A model generated the notes under the pieces. It ran no database searches and was not told where the DNA came from. It saw only the letters and a list, made by a program, of their open reading frames with translations. DNA of 64,000 bases from the NCBI GenBank assembly GCA_022559985.1, contig JAFJTR010000013.1, positions 434,001 to 498,000 of the forward strand. Reading direction: 5' to 3'. Of this stretch, positions 1 to 11,632 are shown piece by piece (positions within the stretch are counted from its first letter, which is position 1; every line of letters starts with the position of its first letter). Made by a program: the position numbers and the translations under genes. Origin of the DNA: Parastagonospora avenae f. sp. tritici 18332-5. Taxonomy: Eukaryota > Ascomycota > Dothideomycetes > Pleosporales > Phaeosphaeriaceae.

Positions 1-49
1 TGAAGAACGTGTCGTAGCGGTTGTATGAGGAGTCCTATTGTACACTCAC

Positions 50-1258
50 ACATTCCTGATAACACCATCCACCTAGCGCGAGTCTTGAATTTTGCTTGTG
101 GCAATCTCCAGGCACGCTAAGAATTTGGTGGTCCTTGAACCAGTCGATAGTCACTGGGAGGGTGGATTAGCCAGAGGTAGAGTGCTAAGAGTAACGATTT
201 TGCTTACGATCCATGGCTGCAGTCTGCAGTCCAGTATCCAGAAGGCCCAAAGCCATCAGACCAGTGTCCCACACGGGCCCATGTGTGACTTGCATCCGCA
301 GACCCTGACTATCTTCCCATAAGTACTTATCAATCGCCTTGGTCAAATGAGTAATGATTGGATGTTGCGAAGAGAATCCTTCAGCTCGTAGGGCAAGCAA
401 GGCACAGAAGTTAGTTTCCCAGAATGCCCCATAACCGCCGTCATCTACACGGTCGAGGATGAATCGGACACAACTGGCGAGAGCTGAGGATCTTGTTGGT
501 AGGAGTCGAAGTCCAGGTTCTAAAAGCTCAAGGGTCTTGTCTGCCATGCTTCCTAGGAACCGAGCTAACTCCGCGTTCTTCCATAATTGCCTCAGAGAGG
601 AATTGTAAGTTGTGCGACGATCTTGCGCATCGACCCAAAGCTCGTCCAGAAAGTCGCATGAGACAACTCCGTGATATACAGGTTGACGATGACGCAGAAT
701 CATGATAGCGACGGCCGGTGTGCGTGCCCAGTAGGCAAAAGAGTAGATGCTAAAGAATGGTCCGGAGGTTGGGAGCAGCATCAGCTCCGGAGGCACTTGT
801 GGTAATGTGGACCACGCTACCAGCCCCAAAAGTGCAAGAAGAATTTGAGTTGTGACCCCGACCTTTGCAAGCCCTCCTTCGTCTCGGATGTATCTACGAG
901 CGGCTTGCATTTGTGGTTTCTCTTCTCCCACATCCAAGAGCTTCAGAGCCAAGTAAGCCTCCACCGTGGTAGATAGATGTCCTTCTCCCATATTCTTTGG
1001 TAGAAGTCCCCAATATCCATTGTCATCTTGCTGACACTCAATCCAGACACGTAATTTATTCTTCTCGTCTCGCGACAGAGGATTTGTTGCCAGGATCATG
1101 CGGAGAACGATGTACTGTGCTGTGAAAGATACCGTAGAACGCAATTCACAAAGCCAATGTCCCGAGGCCTTCATGGTAGCGTGGGCATATGTTGCTGCGC
1201 GCGAGACGGCTTCGTGGGCGGAATGCTCCAAGGACATCAACGAAACATGTTCGTCCAT
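50..1258 (-). CDS. Squalene-hopene-cyclase-like terpene cyclase (partial, cut by left edge)
   Basis: Class II triterpene cyclases fold squalene-type polyprenes by protonation. Visible exons are 208..1258 and 50..153 (minus strand), joined across a 54-bp intron (GTAAGC...CCAG). A further donor GTGAGT follows at 49, so the gene continues off the left edge. Family landmarks are in order: an N-terminal GHWLCEL segment, then QQDDNGYWG (a QW-type repeat), then GPVWDTG, then VPGD and GGWCYQ, which match the SHC pattern SPVWDTG...VPGDW...GGWAFQ. The catalytic DxDD motif normally follows GGW and would lie outside the window, so activity cannot be judged. Start: the frame is open up to 1474 without an ATG, so I chose the first in-frame ATG at 1258. 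An upstream spliced exon is possible. Divergent from the P450 at 1981, which suggests a terpenoid pathway (inference). Confidence 0.8.
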
Positions 1259-1980
1259 GGCTGAGAGATATCTTGAAAGCAGATTCCCAGATAAGGCCGG
1301 GGGATGGTCTTTGAGGGGTCGGATGGACCAGGGAGCGCGAATGCTGGTCAAAAGATATGTGGTCCGCAACTGTATTTCACTGTTAGCCTTTTGCAAGGCT
1401 GATACTATTTCAGGGCGTATGCTTAGAAGATCGAAGGCGATAATTGATCCTTCGCGTATTTCGAGCGTGGCCAATCAGCAGTTGTGTCCAAGATAGGAAG
1501 AGATCAGGCAGATGTTCGGTTTGTAGATTGGTTGGCGGAGAATGAGTCTGTTATGGATTGCGCCGCTTATTTATAGTGAGCTATAAATTCCATTCACCGA
1601 TCGTACCGGCAGCGATTCGTGTGTTTCCCGATGAATGTAAGTGAAGATACAGCAAGATAGGCAATGGTCGGGATCAAATGGTGCACAGTTGAACGGCGTC
1701 TTCACGTGTCGCACTGTCAGCAGAAATGTTTGGCGCAAATTCAGTCAAAAGCATCAATCGTGTTCAAACATTTCTGTTGGACATTAGCCGCGGGATGGGC
1801 GTGTTTGCCGACAATTCACGGTAGCGTAGCTGAGGATGGCTGAGCATGCCATCAGTAGAAGCTTGCAAGGGTAGTAGCACTATATAGTCGTGCGCCACAC
1901 CCGCGCTTGACACGTCGAACACAGTATTTAGGCTCGAATGTACTCGCGCATTGTGCACGGCTCACTTCACCGTAACAATT
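1259..1980. promoter_or_regulatory. Divergent intergenic region between cyclase and P450
   Basis: About 720 bases lie between the two divergent starts. On the minus strand the frame continuous with the cyclase stays open to 1474 but has no ATG, so part of this may be 5' leader or a missed first exon. I see no other gene. It is the likely shared promoter of the cyclase and the P450. Confidence 0.4.
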
Positions 1981-3844
1981 ATGATCTTTACTCCTGTGTC
2001 TCGGGGTATTGTCAATTTAGTTTGCACACTGCAAACACTAAGCGTGTATAAGCTGGCTGTGACCATTTTGGCGGTGAGTAGAGGCCTTACGGGTATAAAT
2101 GCGATGACCTTTCGACAAGACTTTGCCCTTTGTCCACGATTTGACGGTCTGCAGGTTTCTTCCTCGGTCATACTCACGCACTGCGCTTACAACCTGTTCT
2201 TCCATCCTCTTCGCTCGTATCCAGGACCGCTTCTATGGCGCGCAGCTCGCCTGCCCTATGTTCTGCGCGCACTGCAAGGCAGACTGGCATACGACTTGCT
2301 CGATTTGCATGAACGCTATGGTCCGGTGATCAGGATCGCCCCCAATGAGTTGGCACTAGCATATGAAGGAGTCTGGGAAGAAATACACGGTGGCACTTAT
2401 GAGAATGAAATGGAGAAGTGGAAACCTTACTACAGAGTCCAACACGATCAGACCGGTTTTATCTTCACGGCACCAGCTGATGAGCATTCAAAAATGCGTC
2501 GCGCTCTCTCATATGGGTTCTCCGATCGTGGTATTCGCGACGTGGAGTCTCGTATGATAAGTATATTGGACAAGATGATGGATCGTCTGTTCGACATCTG
2601 CAGTGGCCGAGGCCCTTCGACGGGACGCCATCCCGTAGAAGAAGGCGCCCAGATTTGTGGAACAGTCGTAGACATTGCCCAATGGTGTAACTTCCTCACT
2701 TTCGACATGATCGGCGAATTGGTTTTTGGGGAGTCTTACAAATGTTTAGAGACAGCCACGTACCACCCATGGGTCAAACCCGTCGTGGAATTGACACATT
2801 ACAGCGGCATACTGGCTAATTTGGGCTTCTACCCAACCTTTCAGGATTTACTTTTGAAGATATTCGGGAGTCTCATCTGCCGCCGCATGGAATTTCACCA
2901 AAAGCATAGCCGAGCTGCACTGGAGCGACGGGCCGCAAAATCGGGTCAGTCGGACCTGCTTTCAGAACCTCTGAAGCAGACTCAAGCGTCCCTAGATGTA
3001 AGTGAGACCTTTTATTACCCGATACGAATCTACAGCATGGGATCGCGCTAACATCGTTTGGAACAGCCTGTAGCGTGGGATGAGCTGGTTATGAATGCCA
3101 GTTCTTTGGTGGTCGCAGGCGCGGAAACAAGCGCAACCACTGTTGCGGCCACTTTATACCTTCTACTCACCAACTCCGAAGTGTATGATCACCTTCGAAC
3201 CGAGGTGCGGAGTGCTTTCAAAACCAGAGACGAGATCACTCTCTCTGCGGTTAACAACCTCGAGTATATTCTAGCTTGTCTCGACGAAGCCATGCGCATG
3301 CTTCCAGCAGTACCTGGTGGGCTGCCACGAGTTGTGCCCTCCGGTGGCCGGGTCCTTGGTGGATGCTTTGTGCCTCAAGGTGTAAGTGGGATGCCCCAAG
3401 AAGCAGCTTCCACTGACAGGTGAACGCGTCTAGACTATCGTGTCTATATGGCACTGGGCTCTTTACCACAATAGAGCCTTCTTCAAGAATCCTTTCGAGT
3501 TTCGTCCTGAACGTTTTCTCGGTGCTGAAAGCTATGTGGCGGATGCTCGCCATCTTATTCAGCCTTTCCACATTGGACGAAGGTCGTGTATTGGACGATC
3601 GTAGGTTATTGTTTCCATCCCAGATTCAGCCAAAATTGTTTCTATCAGCGGGATTTTACGACTAATGCATACTAACAGGCTGGCATATGCCCAAATGAGG
3701 TTGATTTTGGCCCGCTTCATCTTTGAATCCGATATGGAACTGACCGAAGAGTCCCGAGGTTGGCTTCATGAACTACGGCCGTACAATTTGTGGTACAAGG
3801 CACCATTACATGTCCGCATCAAGGCACGGAAGAGCGTAGAATAA
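1981..3844 (+). CDS. Cytochrome P450 monooxygenase
   Basis: A haem-thiolate monooxygenase, probably anchored in the ER membrane. Five exons join in phase: 1981..2073, 2155..2997, 3067..3381, 3434..3600 and 3679..3844, giving 527 aa, a normal length for a fungal P450. Visible motifs: a hydrophobic N-terminus, the proline-rich hinge with FFHPLRSYPGP, the I-helix AGAETSATT (about residues 329-337), the K-helix EAMR (ExxR), FRPERF, and the haem loop PFHIGRRSCIGR with Cys at about residue 469. All splice sites are GT-AG (GTGAGT, GTAAGT, GTAAGT, GTAGGT). The open frame begins at a TTG at 1951; the first ATG at 1981 is used. It resembles fungal secondary-metabolism P450s of the benzoate-hydroxylase/trichothecene-hydroxylase type, but the substrate cannot be assigned. 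The divergent terpene cyclase next door makes oxidation of a terpenoid plausible (inference). Confidence 0.88.
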
Positions 3845-4068
3845 GCGATCCATCCCCTCACGAGGGTTGATTGTGAGAGAAACTGGTACAAGAGAATGTA
3901 ATGAGCGTTTGCTGGCAGGTGTTGGCGGAGTGAATAGTATATCAACAAGATAGCGGCCGAGTTCTATTCAGGTCCGTGACTACTAAAGAGTTCCTATCAT
4001 TTCACTTATCTTCAATTACTTTGTATACCCAACATCGTAACACGCTGCCTTGAGCATGTTTCTTATGT

Positions 4069-4949
4069 CTACGCAAATTTCAAGCTTATAGGCAGATCGT
4101 GGTACGTCTGATAATCGAACTCATTGCTCCACTCCACAATAAACATCTTGGTGAGCGCGACAGCTCCGGGCAAATTGAGCTCCTTCTCTTCGTCTGGCAA
4201 GCGCCAGAAACGAACTTCGTCGAGTTGATCCATGCTCCAATCATTGACCAGCGCAAGCATTATGTCAGTAACGACGCGTACGAGATCGCCGGAATTACCC
4301 TTCCCGAGAAGGACTGCCGATGCTGCCATTTCCCCCATGCTGTTGCGGACAAAATTGCTCTCCCATCCCTGGCGCTCGAGGAGATGTGATTGAGAAGTTA
4401 CGGTTCGCTTGAGCAGAGCGGCAAGTTGGGATCTGAACTGGTCCATGGTTGGTTTCGAGTACGCTCAGAGAATGTCGCGCATCCCACGATGTATGCTCCA
4501 TGACAGATGATTCCAAGGAAGGCGATCAAGTGCTTGTGCAATGACTTCTTGATCTCTCTGGGAACCAGAAATGTTGTGCCTTGTGACAAGTCTTCCCCTG
4601 GTACTTTGACTTCTGGGTAATCCTCATTGACGTCCTTAGACTTTTTAATGTCTTGCGCAAAGATGTAATCGACCTCGTACACTTTTCCCCCTAACATGTT
4701 GTACAAGTATAGCGATCCGTGGGCTCCAGGGAATCCTTTCACGACATATTCCAGGTTGTACGTGCCAGGTGGCTTGCGGCCGCAAAACGCTACCTGTAAA
4801 CCGGAAGGGGATGTGATGACTACAGCTACCATTTGTGTGCACCGGCTTGGAAGTTGCACAAAGCTTGGACGGTAGACATCTGTGTCTTTCTTGTGCGAAT
4901 CGTGAGCTGAAAATTGCACAACTGCTTCTTGACCGATTGGCCAAGTCAT
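4069..4949 (-). CDS. Conserved fungal protein of unknown function (276 aa model)
   Basis: Two coding blocks on the minus strand, 4488..4949 and 4069..4437, join in phase across a 50-bp intron (GTGGGA...ACCAG). The donor is weak. Without splicing, the first block ends in 29 different residues at 4398. The protein starts MTWPIGQEAVVQF, is rich in aromatic and acidic residues and ends DLPISLKFA. The second block has features of a helical domain (RQGWESNF, LPDEEKELNLPGAVALTKM). I recognise no catalytic motif, signal peptide or membrane segment. Amino-acid composition and the long uninterrupted frames indicate a genuine gene. It lies tail-to-tail with the P450 and may belong to the same locus, but no function should be inferred. 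Confidence 0.6.
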
Positions 4950-6132
4950 GTACCACTGTCAGTTATATGAGGCGAACCCGGCTCGAAATCCGGAAGCGTC
5001 GCTGTATGAGAAGGCAGCCCTGGCATTCGTGAGTACCAACATTGTGATGAGTGATGTTCGTGAGATGACACACAAGCATGTGTTTGGTAGCGCACCAGCT
5101 GCATCCTCTCCAGCGACTTCCATTGGGTTCGTCCGTATTGTGTGTAGTATGATCTATTCTCGGTAGTTGAGCTGTTTTTCTCACGAACAGACTCTGTGGC
5201 TTTCTCTGCTTTGTCTATGGATGTACTGGTCGATCTGAGCGAGTAAAGCTTCTCCGGGTGGAAGATGGTCAATATGACTGCCCAACCCGCCTGTCCAGGG
5301 GGAGTGAACAATGGTAGTCGCGTCAAAAAAACCATTTGCCTCCCACAAAAACTGTTCTTCAAATTTGCAACCAAAACGGGGCCGTATAAAGGCGGTCTCC
5401 TTACCGTCCACCATGACAACTTATCTTGATAATCGTTCAATAGCTATTCGATGTTATTCAAAGATCGTGTACACTCTAGCTGGTGATATCCTTTATGAAG
5501 CGTGAGTAGTGAATTCCATTTGTGCGGGTAGCGCGACATTGCAGACCTTCTGCTTGCTCATCTTGACTGCGCACAGCGAAGAGAACAGAGATTCCCATCA
5601 TCCAGCTACTATAACGCACGGTAAAAATTCAAATGAGTGACTATCAGCCGATGAGATAATATTAGTGTGCTTGTTCTCGCCACGATGAATCTGCTCGTCG
5701 CGTGATGTAGGTTTGGGTTTCGAGTCTTCGTGTGCAACAGTGTTCGTCGAAGCGGCGTGGACGGCTTACTTGCCGCCTACAATGAAGGAAAAAACTCATG
5801 ACAATGCATGTAGGCGCAGGAAAGAGTCAAAAGTGTTATGTCGAGAGCAATACTGCTCGCTGGACAGGTACCAAGGGAAAAGGTTGAGCCGAACTTTGTC
5901 CGAAGCCACGAAGTCGGTGCTCGCTTTCGCTGCCGCCGAAAGAGCGAGATACGCTAGGATCCATCCAGCGGAGCAACACCATCCCGACTCTAAGGCGTCC
6001 AGCATACCAAACAATATTTTGGCCACAGTACAAAATGTATATATATCATGGAAGATTCGATAAAGATAGCAGACAGCATACTCTACTCAGCAATCACATC
6101 AATTGCTCTTTCGTACCCAGAACTTTACCACA
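4950..6132. other. Intergenic region with one unexplained open frame
   Basis: Nearly 1.2 kb without a gene I can support. On the minus strand, 5181..5414 encodes 77 residues starting at an ATG (MVDGKETAFIRPRFGCKFEEQ) with protein-like composition. It could be an extra upstream exon of the 4069..4949 gene or a fragment, but I found no convincing splice path into that gene. A TATATATCATG stretch near 6040 may serve the NmrA-like gene. Confidence 0.3.
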
Positions 6133-7095
6133 ATGACATGCCGAGCAATTCTCATAACCGGCGCAACAGGCAAACAAGGAGGTTCTGTCGTCAATGCACT
6201 CCTGAAAGCGAACACGCCATTCGAAATTCTCGCGTTGACACGTAATGCGAAATCGGCATCTGCGCAAAAGCTGCTGCGAAAGTCGCCGAAGATCAAGCTC
6301 GTGACTGGTGACTTCAGTGCCATCGACGACATCTTCCTGCAAGCCAAAGCAGCTACAAGTACTCCTATATGGGGTGTGTTCAGTGTGCAGGTGAGTAACA
6401 TCGCAGTTGCGTTTCAAACGAAGCTAACAGCGAATCCCAAGGTCCCCTTAGGCAGCAACGAAGAAGCCCACGGCAAAGCTCTCATCGACGCCGCGCTCAA
6501 GAATAATGTATCCCACTTCGTCTACACATCCGTCGAACGTGGACCAGACTCTGACAACACGCCAACTAACGTTCCGCACTTCATCACCAAGCACAACATC
6601 GAGCAGCATCTCTTCGCCAAGTCCAAGGGCAGTAACATGACCTGGACTGTTCTCCGACCTGTTGCTTTCTTCGACAACTTGATGCCGAATTTCTTCGGAA
6701 AAGTGTTTACGGCGAGTTGGTTGATGAGATTGGGCGAGGAGATGAAGAAGATGCAATTGATTGCGACAAGCGATATTGGAGGTTTTGCGGCGAAAGCGTT
6801 TCTCAATGCGAATGATGAGGAGTTCAGGAACAAGAGTATATCGCTTGCTGGCGATGAATTGACTTTTGGTGAGATGAAAGCGATCTTTGGGAAGACGACA
6901 GGCGAAACGCTGCCGACGACGTATCCGTGGATCGCTGGGCTCATTCAGTGGTTGGCAAAAGACTTTGGGTACATGATGAAGTGGATGCGGAGTGACGGGT
7001 TTGGAACAGATGTTGCGAAGATGAGGAAGAGTAACCCAGACATGAAGGACTTTGAGGCGTGGTTGCAGACAGAAAGTGCATGGAAGAAGAACTGA
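6133..7095 (+). CDS. NmrA-like NAD(P)-binding oxidoreductase/regulator
   Basis: A Rossmann-fold protein of the atypical short-chain dehydrogenase (NmrA/HSCARG) family. Such proteins sense NAD(P) redox state or act as reductases. Exons 6133..6390 and 6442..7095 give 303 aa. The 51-bp intron (CAG|GTGAGT...CCAAG) is a multiple of three and stop-free, so an unspliced frame also reads through; splicing restores the family spacing FSVQ-VPLGSNEE. Visible: the N-terminal glycine motif ITGATGKQGG (residues 7-16) with following strand-helix pattern, FVYTSVERG in the position of the family active-site region, and the LRPVAFFDNL segment typical of NmrA proteins. The first ATG is at 6133, preceded by CACA. 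It is a free-standing gene, convergent with the aminopeptidase. Confidence 0.88.
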   Translation: MTCRAILITGATGKQGGSVVNALLKANTPFEILALTRNAKSASAQKLLRKSPKIKLVTGDFSAIDDIFLQAKAATSTPIWGVFSVQVSNIAVAFQTKLTANPKVPLGSNEEAHGKALIDAALKNNVSHFVYTSVERGPDSDNTPTNVPHFITKHNIEQHLFAKSKGSNMTWTVLRPVAFFDNLMPNFFGKVFTASWLMRLGEEMKKMQLIATSDIGGFAAKAFLNANDEEFRNKSISLAGDELTFGEMKAIFGKTTGETLPTTYPWIAGLIQWLAKDFGYMMKWMRSDGFGTDVAKMRKSNPDMKDFEAWLQTESAWKKN

Positions 7096-7249
7096 ATATC
7101 AAACGCAAGACTAGACGCTAGTTTCGTTCCGTAATCGTAATCCAGGACATAACACAATCGCTGGCCAATGCCCGTATAACATACGGATCGCTCGCAAAAA
7201 CTCTACCACGACCCGTATGTACCCCGTCGGCTCCGCGCTCGGTATGCAG

Positions 7250-8492
7250 CTACTTAAACTCAGCAAAGGCAAGCTCGTAAGCCAGGGCAAGAGTCAGCTT
7301 CGCGTGTTGAAGCATGTGGTCGAAGCTGAGGTACTCAATCTTGTCTTCAGTTGTGTGGATCTTGCTGTCGCTGTACTTGAAGTCCGACTCGATGACGAAA
7401 GCAGATGGGTATCCAGCCTTGGAAGCACTGGCGTGGTCGGAGCAAGCGTACCCGCACTTGGTCAGGATGAATGGGATGTCGCAATATACAGTGATGATCT
7501 GCTTGATGAACTCGGTGAGGCCAGAGTCGACAAAGTCCGTAATGACACCGACAGACTCAGGCTCGCCTGCGTCAAGGGTCTTCTGGACGTAGCCGGTCAT
7601 GTCCTGCTGAAGCATAGCCTTGACATCCCTGCCCTCCTTCTCGTACGACTGGAAAATTGCCTGCGATCCGAGCAGACCACCCTCCTCAGCGGAGTACCAG
7701 TGGAACTCAACTGTGTTGGGTGCTGCACCATCAAGGATGCCCTCAGACTTGAGGAGCACTCGCAGAGCCTCAAGAATAGTGACGGTTCCACTGCCATCGT
7801 CGTCGGCGCCTGGCGCAGCAAGGATAGAAGGCAGGAAAAGGTTGATGGAATCCTGATGCGCACCAATCACAACAGTCTTGTTGCTCTTGCCAGGAAGTGT
7901 GGCGATGATGGATGACTGACCCCATGGATGAGGGAATGCCTTGACTGATGCATTGACAGCACCTGCATCCGAAAGCGTCTTGCTGACTTGTTCAAGAAGC
8001 CATGCAGAAGACTGAGCGCCGTACTGCGACTTGTAGTATCGGGTGTGGAACGAGGTGAAGGTCTCGAGATGCTTGCGCATGTTATCCTTCTCAAGCTTCT
8101 TGAGAAGCGGAACGACAGTCTCATTGAACGCAGGCTTCGATGGGAACTTGACGCTCTTTTCAGTGAGCCTGTTCGCGTTGATCGTGCCGAGATCCTCGTG
8201 CTGCGTAATATCGAAGAAGTTGATGTTTTGCTGTTATCGTTAGCTCAAAGCTCAAAGACATGTCTCTATTGCAGGACAAGGTTCTGTTTTCAGTTTTACA
8301 TACACGACGAAGCTCCCACTTGCCATCCTCGGTCACCCATCTTGTCTCCCCGGGAGAGAGCTCGATGAGGTACTCATCCGGCTCTGTGAAGGTGGATTGC
8401 CCGTCCTTAAGAACAACCTGGGGCTCTAGAGGATGCGCAGCACCCGCAACAAGAGCAGCAGTACATAGCGACAGCAATACCGAGGACTTCAT
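7250..8492 (-). CDS. lap1: Secreted leucine aminopeptidase, M28 family
   Basis: A zinc aminopeptidase that trims N-terminal residues from peptides outside the cell. Exons 8304..8492 and 7250..8230 (minus) join in phase 0 across a 73-bp intron (GTATGT...ACAG), giving 389 aa, the usual LAP1 length. A signal peptide is evident (MKSSVLLSLCTAALVAGAAHP). The propeptide WELRRQNINFFDIT spans the splice junction as in the family. The five M28E metal ligands are seen in order: GAHQDS (His), GADDDGSG (Asp), EEGG (catalytic Glu plus ligand Glu), QQDMTGY (Asp) and IHTTED (His). CGYACSDHAS supplies the conserved cysteines. The start ATG at 8492 follows a short leader. All active-site residues are present, so the enzyme should be functional. 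Confidence 0.93.
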
Positions 8493-8755
8493 GATGTTGG
8501 GGTTTGATGATAAGCTTGGAATAAGGTTGATGCTCGTCGCAAGGCAGACGAGTTGACGCGGTGATCGGAGTTAGCGGGGAGCTGTCCGCAACAAGGATGG
8601 CGCGTTTCGTCATGGAAACCGCGAAGTCATGCGTCGCAATCCTGTCAGGTGCCAGGCTATTCTCAATACATTGCTCACTACTTGCTCGCAGATTCTTCGA
8701 GATAGCTTCATTATATTGCGCTGAATCACATACATCCTAGAACCACTCGTTATCG

Positions 8756-10407
8756 TCACACAGTATGAGACCTGCCGATGCACAAACCCCCTCCACCGTT
8801 CGAGCAAGGACCATTTTCAATCTGATTCCGCCCATTCACACAACTGCCAAAACCAACAACTTTACAGGGTCCATACATAATCATGTAAGCCGATAAAAAC
8901 CCGGATAGGACAAGGCGCTCTTGTTCTCCACGGTAATATAGAAGGTAGAACGTGAAGAGAAGGGCGAAGAGCTTCAGCACAATAAATGTGAGCACGTTCC
9001 GACGGTGCTTGCTGGCCTGTCTCTTCCTCACAACTGCGCGAAATTTCTGCGCCAGGCTTACTGTCCTGGAAGTGATATAGAAATTGCTGGGCTGCTTCCC
9101 GAAGATCTCGCTGTCGGGGAACTCGAAAAGGGTGTCGCCTAGTGTTCCGTCCACCCCCAACGGCGTGGCGCGGTACATGTTGCTAGGAGTCCGCATGAGA
9201 GTTTGCTCCACATTGGTCATTCTGACCCAGTCGATCCGTCGGAGTGGCGCATCAGCCTCGTGACATGCGTGAGGCAGGTTTGCAGCTAGCCTTTCGATCT
9301 GTCCGTCTTCCAGGTCACTGGTCTTGAATGACAACCGGAGCAAGAGCCATGACTGCTCTGGTTCCTCGTTGCAGAACGAGTCTGTCATCTCTGGAGATTG
9401 TTCTAGGCGATGTAACTGTATGGTTCGCTTGAAAAGCCCGGTCTGATCCCATGCTATACATGCCTCCAATTTCCGTTTGGTGTTGATGCGCTGGCAAAGT
9501 TGAGCTAAGAGGAAGGTCCCATCCTCTGGGCCGTTTGCCAGTTCTATCAGCGCATCGCACAAAGCAGTTGTAAACGAATTTCGGCCTGGTCCGCGGGTTG
9601 GTGCGTCTGCAGCAGATGCAGCTAACAACTGGTAGGTCCTAGGTAGTCCACTTCTGCATTTGATGCCGGCAGTGCTCGCCATACAGCAATCTAAAATGGA
9701 CAAGGCATCGCCCGCCATTTCCTTCAGTATCGGCTCCTCTGCACTGTGCCATAAAGCTGTTGGGGGATGACTTCCGTTTTGCTCCATGAAGTTGTTATTA
9801 CTGCCAAGAAAGAGATCAGCTGAGTCCTCAGGTGCCAGTATGTTGCTTACGCAGAAAGCTCCAAGACATTCTCGTGTTGTTCGCCGTGGCCAGTGTAATA
9901 GAATATGAGCAAGTTGTTGGGGTCGTCATGTTCATATATATGGTTTAGCACGGCTCTGTTGAGGTCCACCTGTGGCTTCTTATGGACATTGATCGGATGG
10001 ACCTTGCACGTGTAGCCGTACGAGTTCTCGAAGACATCCTGGAGTCGGGCGATCTGACAGCAGCAATCAGCGAATGGCCATAGTTCGAGTTTTCTGGGAC
10101 CCACTTCCTCAGTGTGCCCAGGGAAATCGTCGATACTCTCGTCCCATCGAATGATCAGGACTGCCACTTTCAGATAACCGTTGGGCAATTTCAGAGTATC
10201 GTTACACTTCCTTTGAAACAAAGCCTGCCTGACGGCCTCCCTCTGTGGCCCTCTCTGCTCGACTTCAGTTGCTGGCTGTGACACGTTGGGATCGTTGGCA
10301 GTGCCAGCACGGTTTTTTGGAGAGGGGTTAGTGACCGGAACCTTCTCAGAGTTTAGTGAAGCGACCGGATGTGCTGGTCGCACAATCGATAAACGCCTAG
10401 TTGCCAT
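8756..10407 (-). CDS. Caspase-like (C14) domain protein with C-terminal membrane helix
   Basis: Exons 9851..10407 and 8756..9800 (minus), 50-bp intron (GTAAGC...GGCAG), 533 aa. The caspase-type p20 core has the catalytic His in FYYTGHGEQ (His174) and Cys in ILDCCMAS (Cys224 or Cys225). The region between them (ALWHSAEEPILKEMAGD) fits the fold. After the protease-like domain come about 200 residues without a motif I know. A hydrophobic segment (VLTFIVLKLFALLFTFYLLYY) follows, then a short tail rich in Gly and Cys. This family occurs in fungi as caspase-like effectors distinct from metacaspases; metacaspase-type Asp/Glu calcium residues were not looked for in detail. The open frame starts at a GTG; the ATG at 10407 is used. 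Its partner and substrate are unknown. Confidence 0.82.
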
Positions 10408-11632
10408 GGCATGAAGTTGCACAGGTTGGGCTGGAGAGTGCTAAAATCCGGGCACCACAGACTTTTACCTATGGCAGTCGTTTGCACCGCAATACATGCA
10501 TTGACGAAGGACATTGCGTGGCTGAGTCCATCTGGCGCACTACATTAGTTCTCATCTCCTTGTAAGGCACAAAATAAACAAAGGGTAGAAGAAGTTTGCC
10601 TTGTCGCCTGCTTTGATGCTCGCTGGCAAGGATCGGCTGGCCGACCCTGTAAATCGTCCTCCATATGGCGCCACATAATGCTGCCCTCCAACCATGCAGC
10701 GTACCCACACACCACTACGATAACCTATATTACTATCTGTGTGGAGGAACAGCACATTTGAGGCTCAAAATTACTTGACTCGGGATGGTCTCTCTCCTGC
10801 CTGGGCCGCTCCCGGTTGCTTGTGAACGCTGCCGAAAGCAGGCTGTACTCTGCCCGGCCTTTGCAATAAAGGGCGCCAGTCCGCCCAGTAGTTCGCCCAA
10901 CATTCCGCCTTGGTGCCCCAGGCATCTTCAATAATTCACCGGAGCGATCCCAAACCCCACGACATTGTACCAGTGCAGTCTCGCGGTGATGCCGGACAAG
11001 GTAACATGACATGTCAACCCGCCATTACAGCACTGTCTCAACTGACCGGTCGCTATGACAGGTTTCTACTCTAGAGAGTGAGAGAGACAAGGCACACGTT
11101 GTAGCTGCACAGCGTGCAGCTGAGGTAATTTGCAATTCTCCAGCGGCCACAATTGACTCTCAAAATTGACACAAGGACCAGCGAGAACCAGCTTTCGAGA
11201 TTGGAGACGCCGTTCAGATGCGCGTCAGTGAAACGGGGGTGGACGGGAAGTCGCGCAATTTATACAGAAATTTCACTATTGCGGCACGACGAATCTCTGG
11301 GGGTCACTGGCAGTATAAACTGAACAGTTCGGGTACCGGCTCGTCGTATTCAGCAGGCAACTGGTTTGCCGAGACGAAGCTCTCGAACAGCAGCTAGAAA
11401 TAGTCGACACGTCACTCAACCTATCAGATGATGCTTAGTCTCACACCTCTAGTCCTCCCATTTTCTTGCCCTTTTGAGTATTTTCAGCCTTGCTGATGGA
11501 TTTGCAACATAAAATGTCGAATCTTTCTTCTGGTATTAGATTGTATGAACAGTCAGGACTTCGCTATACATCAACAATCTCTAGCATCTTGTACAAATTC
11601 TACATAATCCAGCGTTGTGTAGGTATTCAATC
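10408..11632. other. Intergenic region
   Basis: About 1.2 kb between divergent genes. Scattered short open frames lack protein-like composition. A perfect inverted repeat with 8-bp arms and a 3-bp loop sits at 11103..11121 (AGCTGCAC/GTGCAGCT). No RNA gene or transposon signature seen. Confidence 0.35.

Noticed and set aside
6391..6441. Retained 51-bp stretch as coding in the NmrA-like gene
   Set aside because: It has GTGAGT and CAAG borders and its removal restores family spacing; the open frame is by chance of length and lack of stops.
7217..7915. 232-codon frame on the plus strand
   Set aside because: It is the antisense shadow of the aminopeptidase gene, whose zinc ligands are unmistakable on the minus strand.
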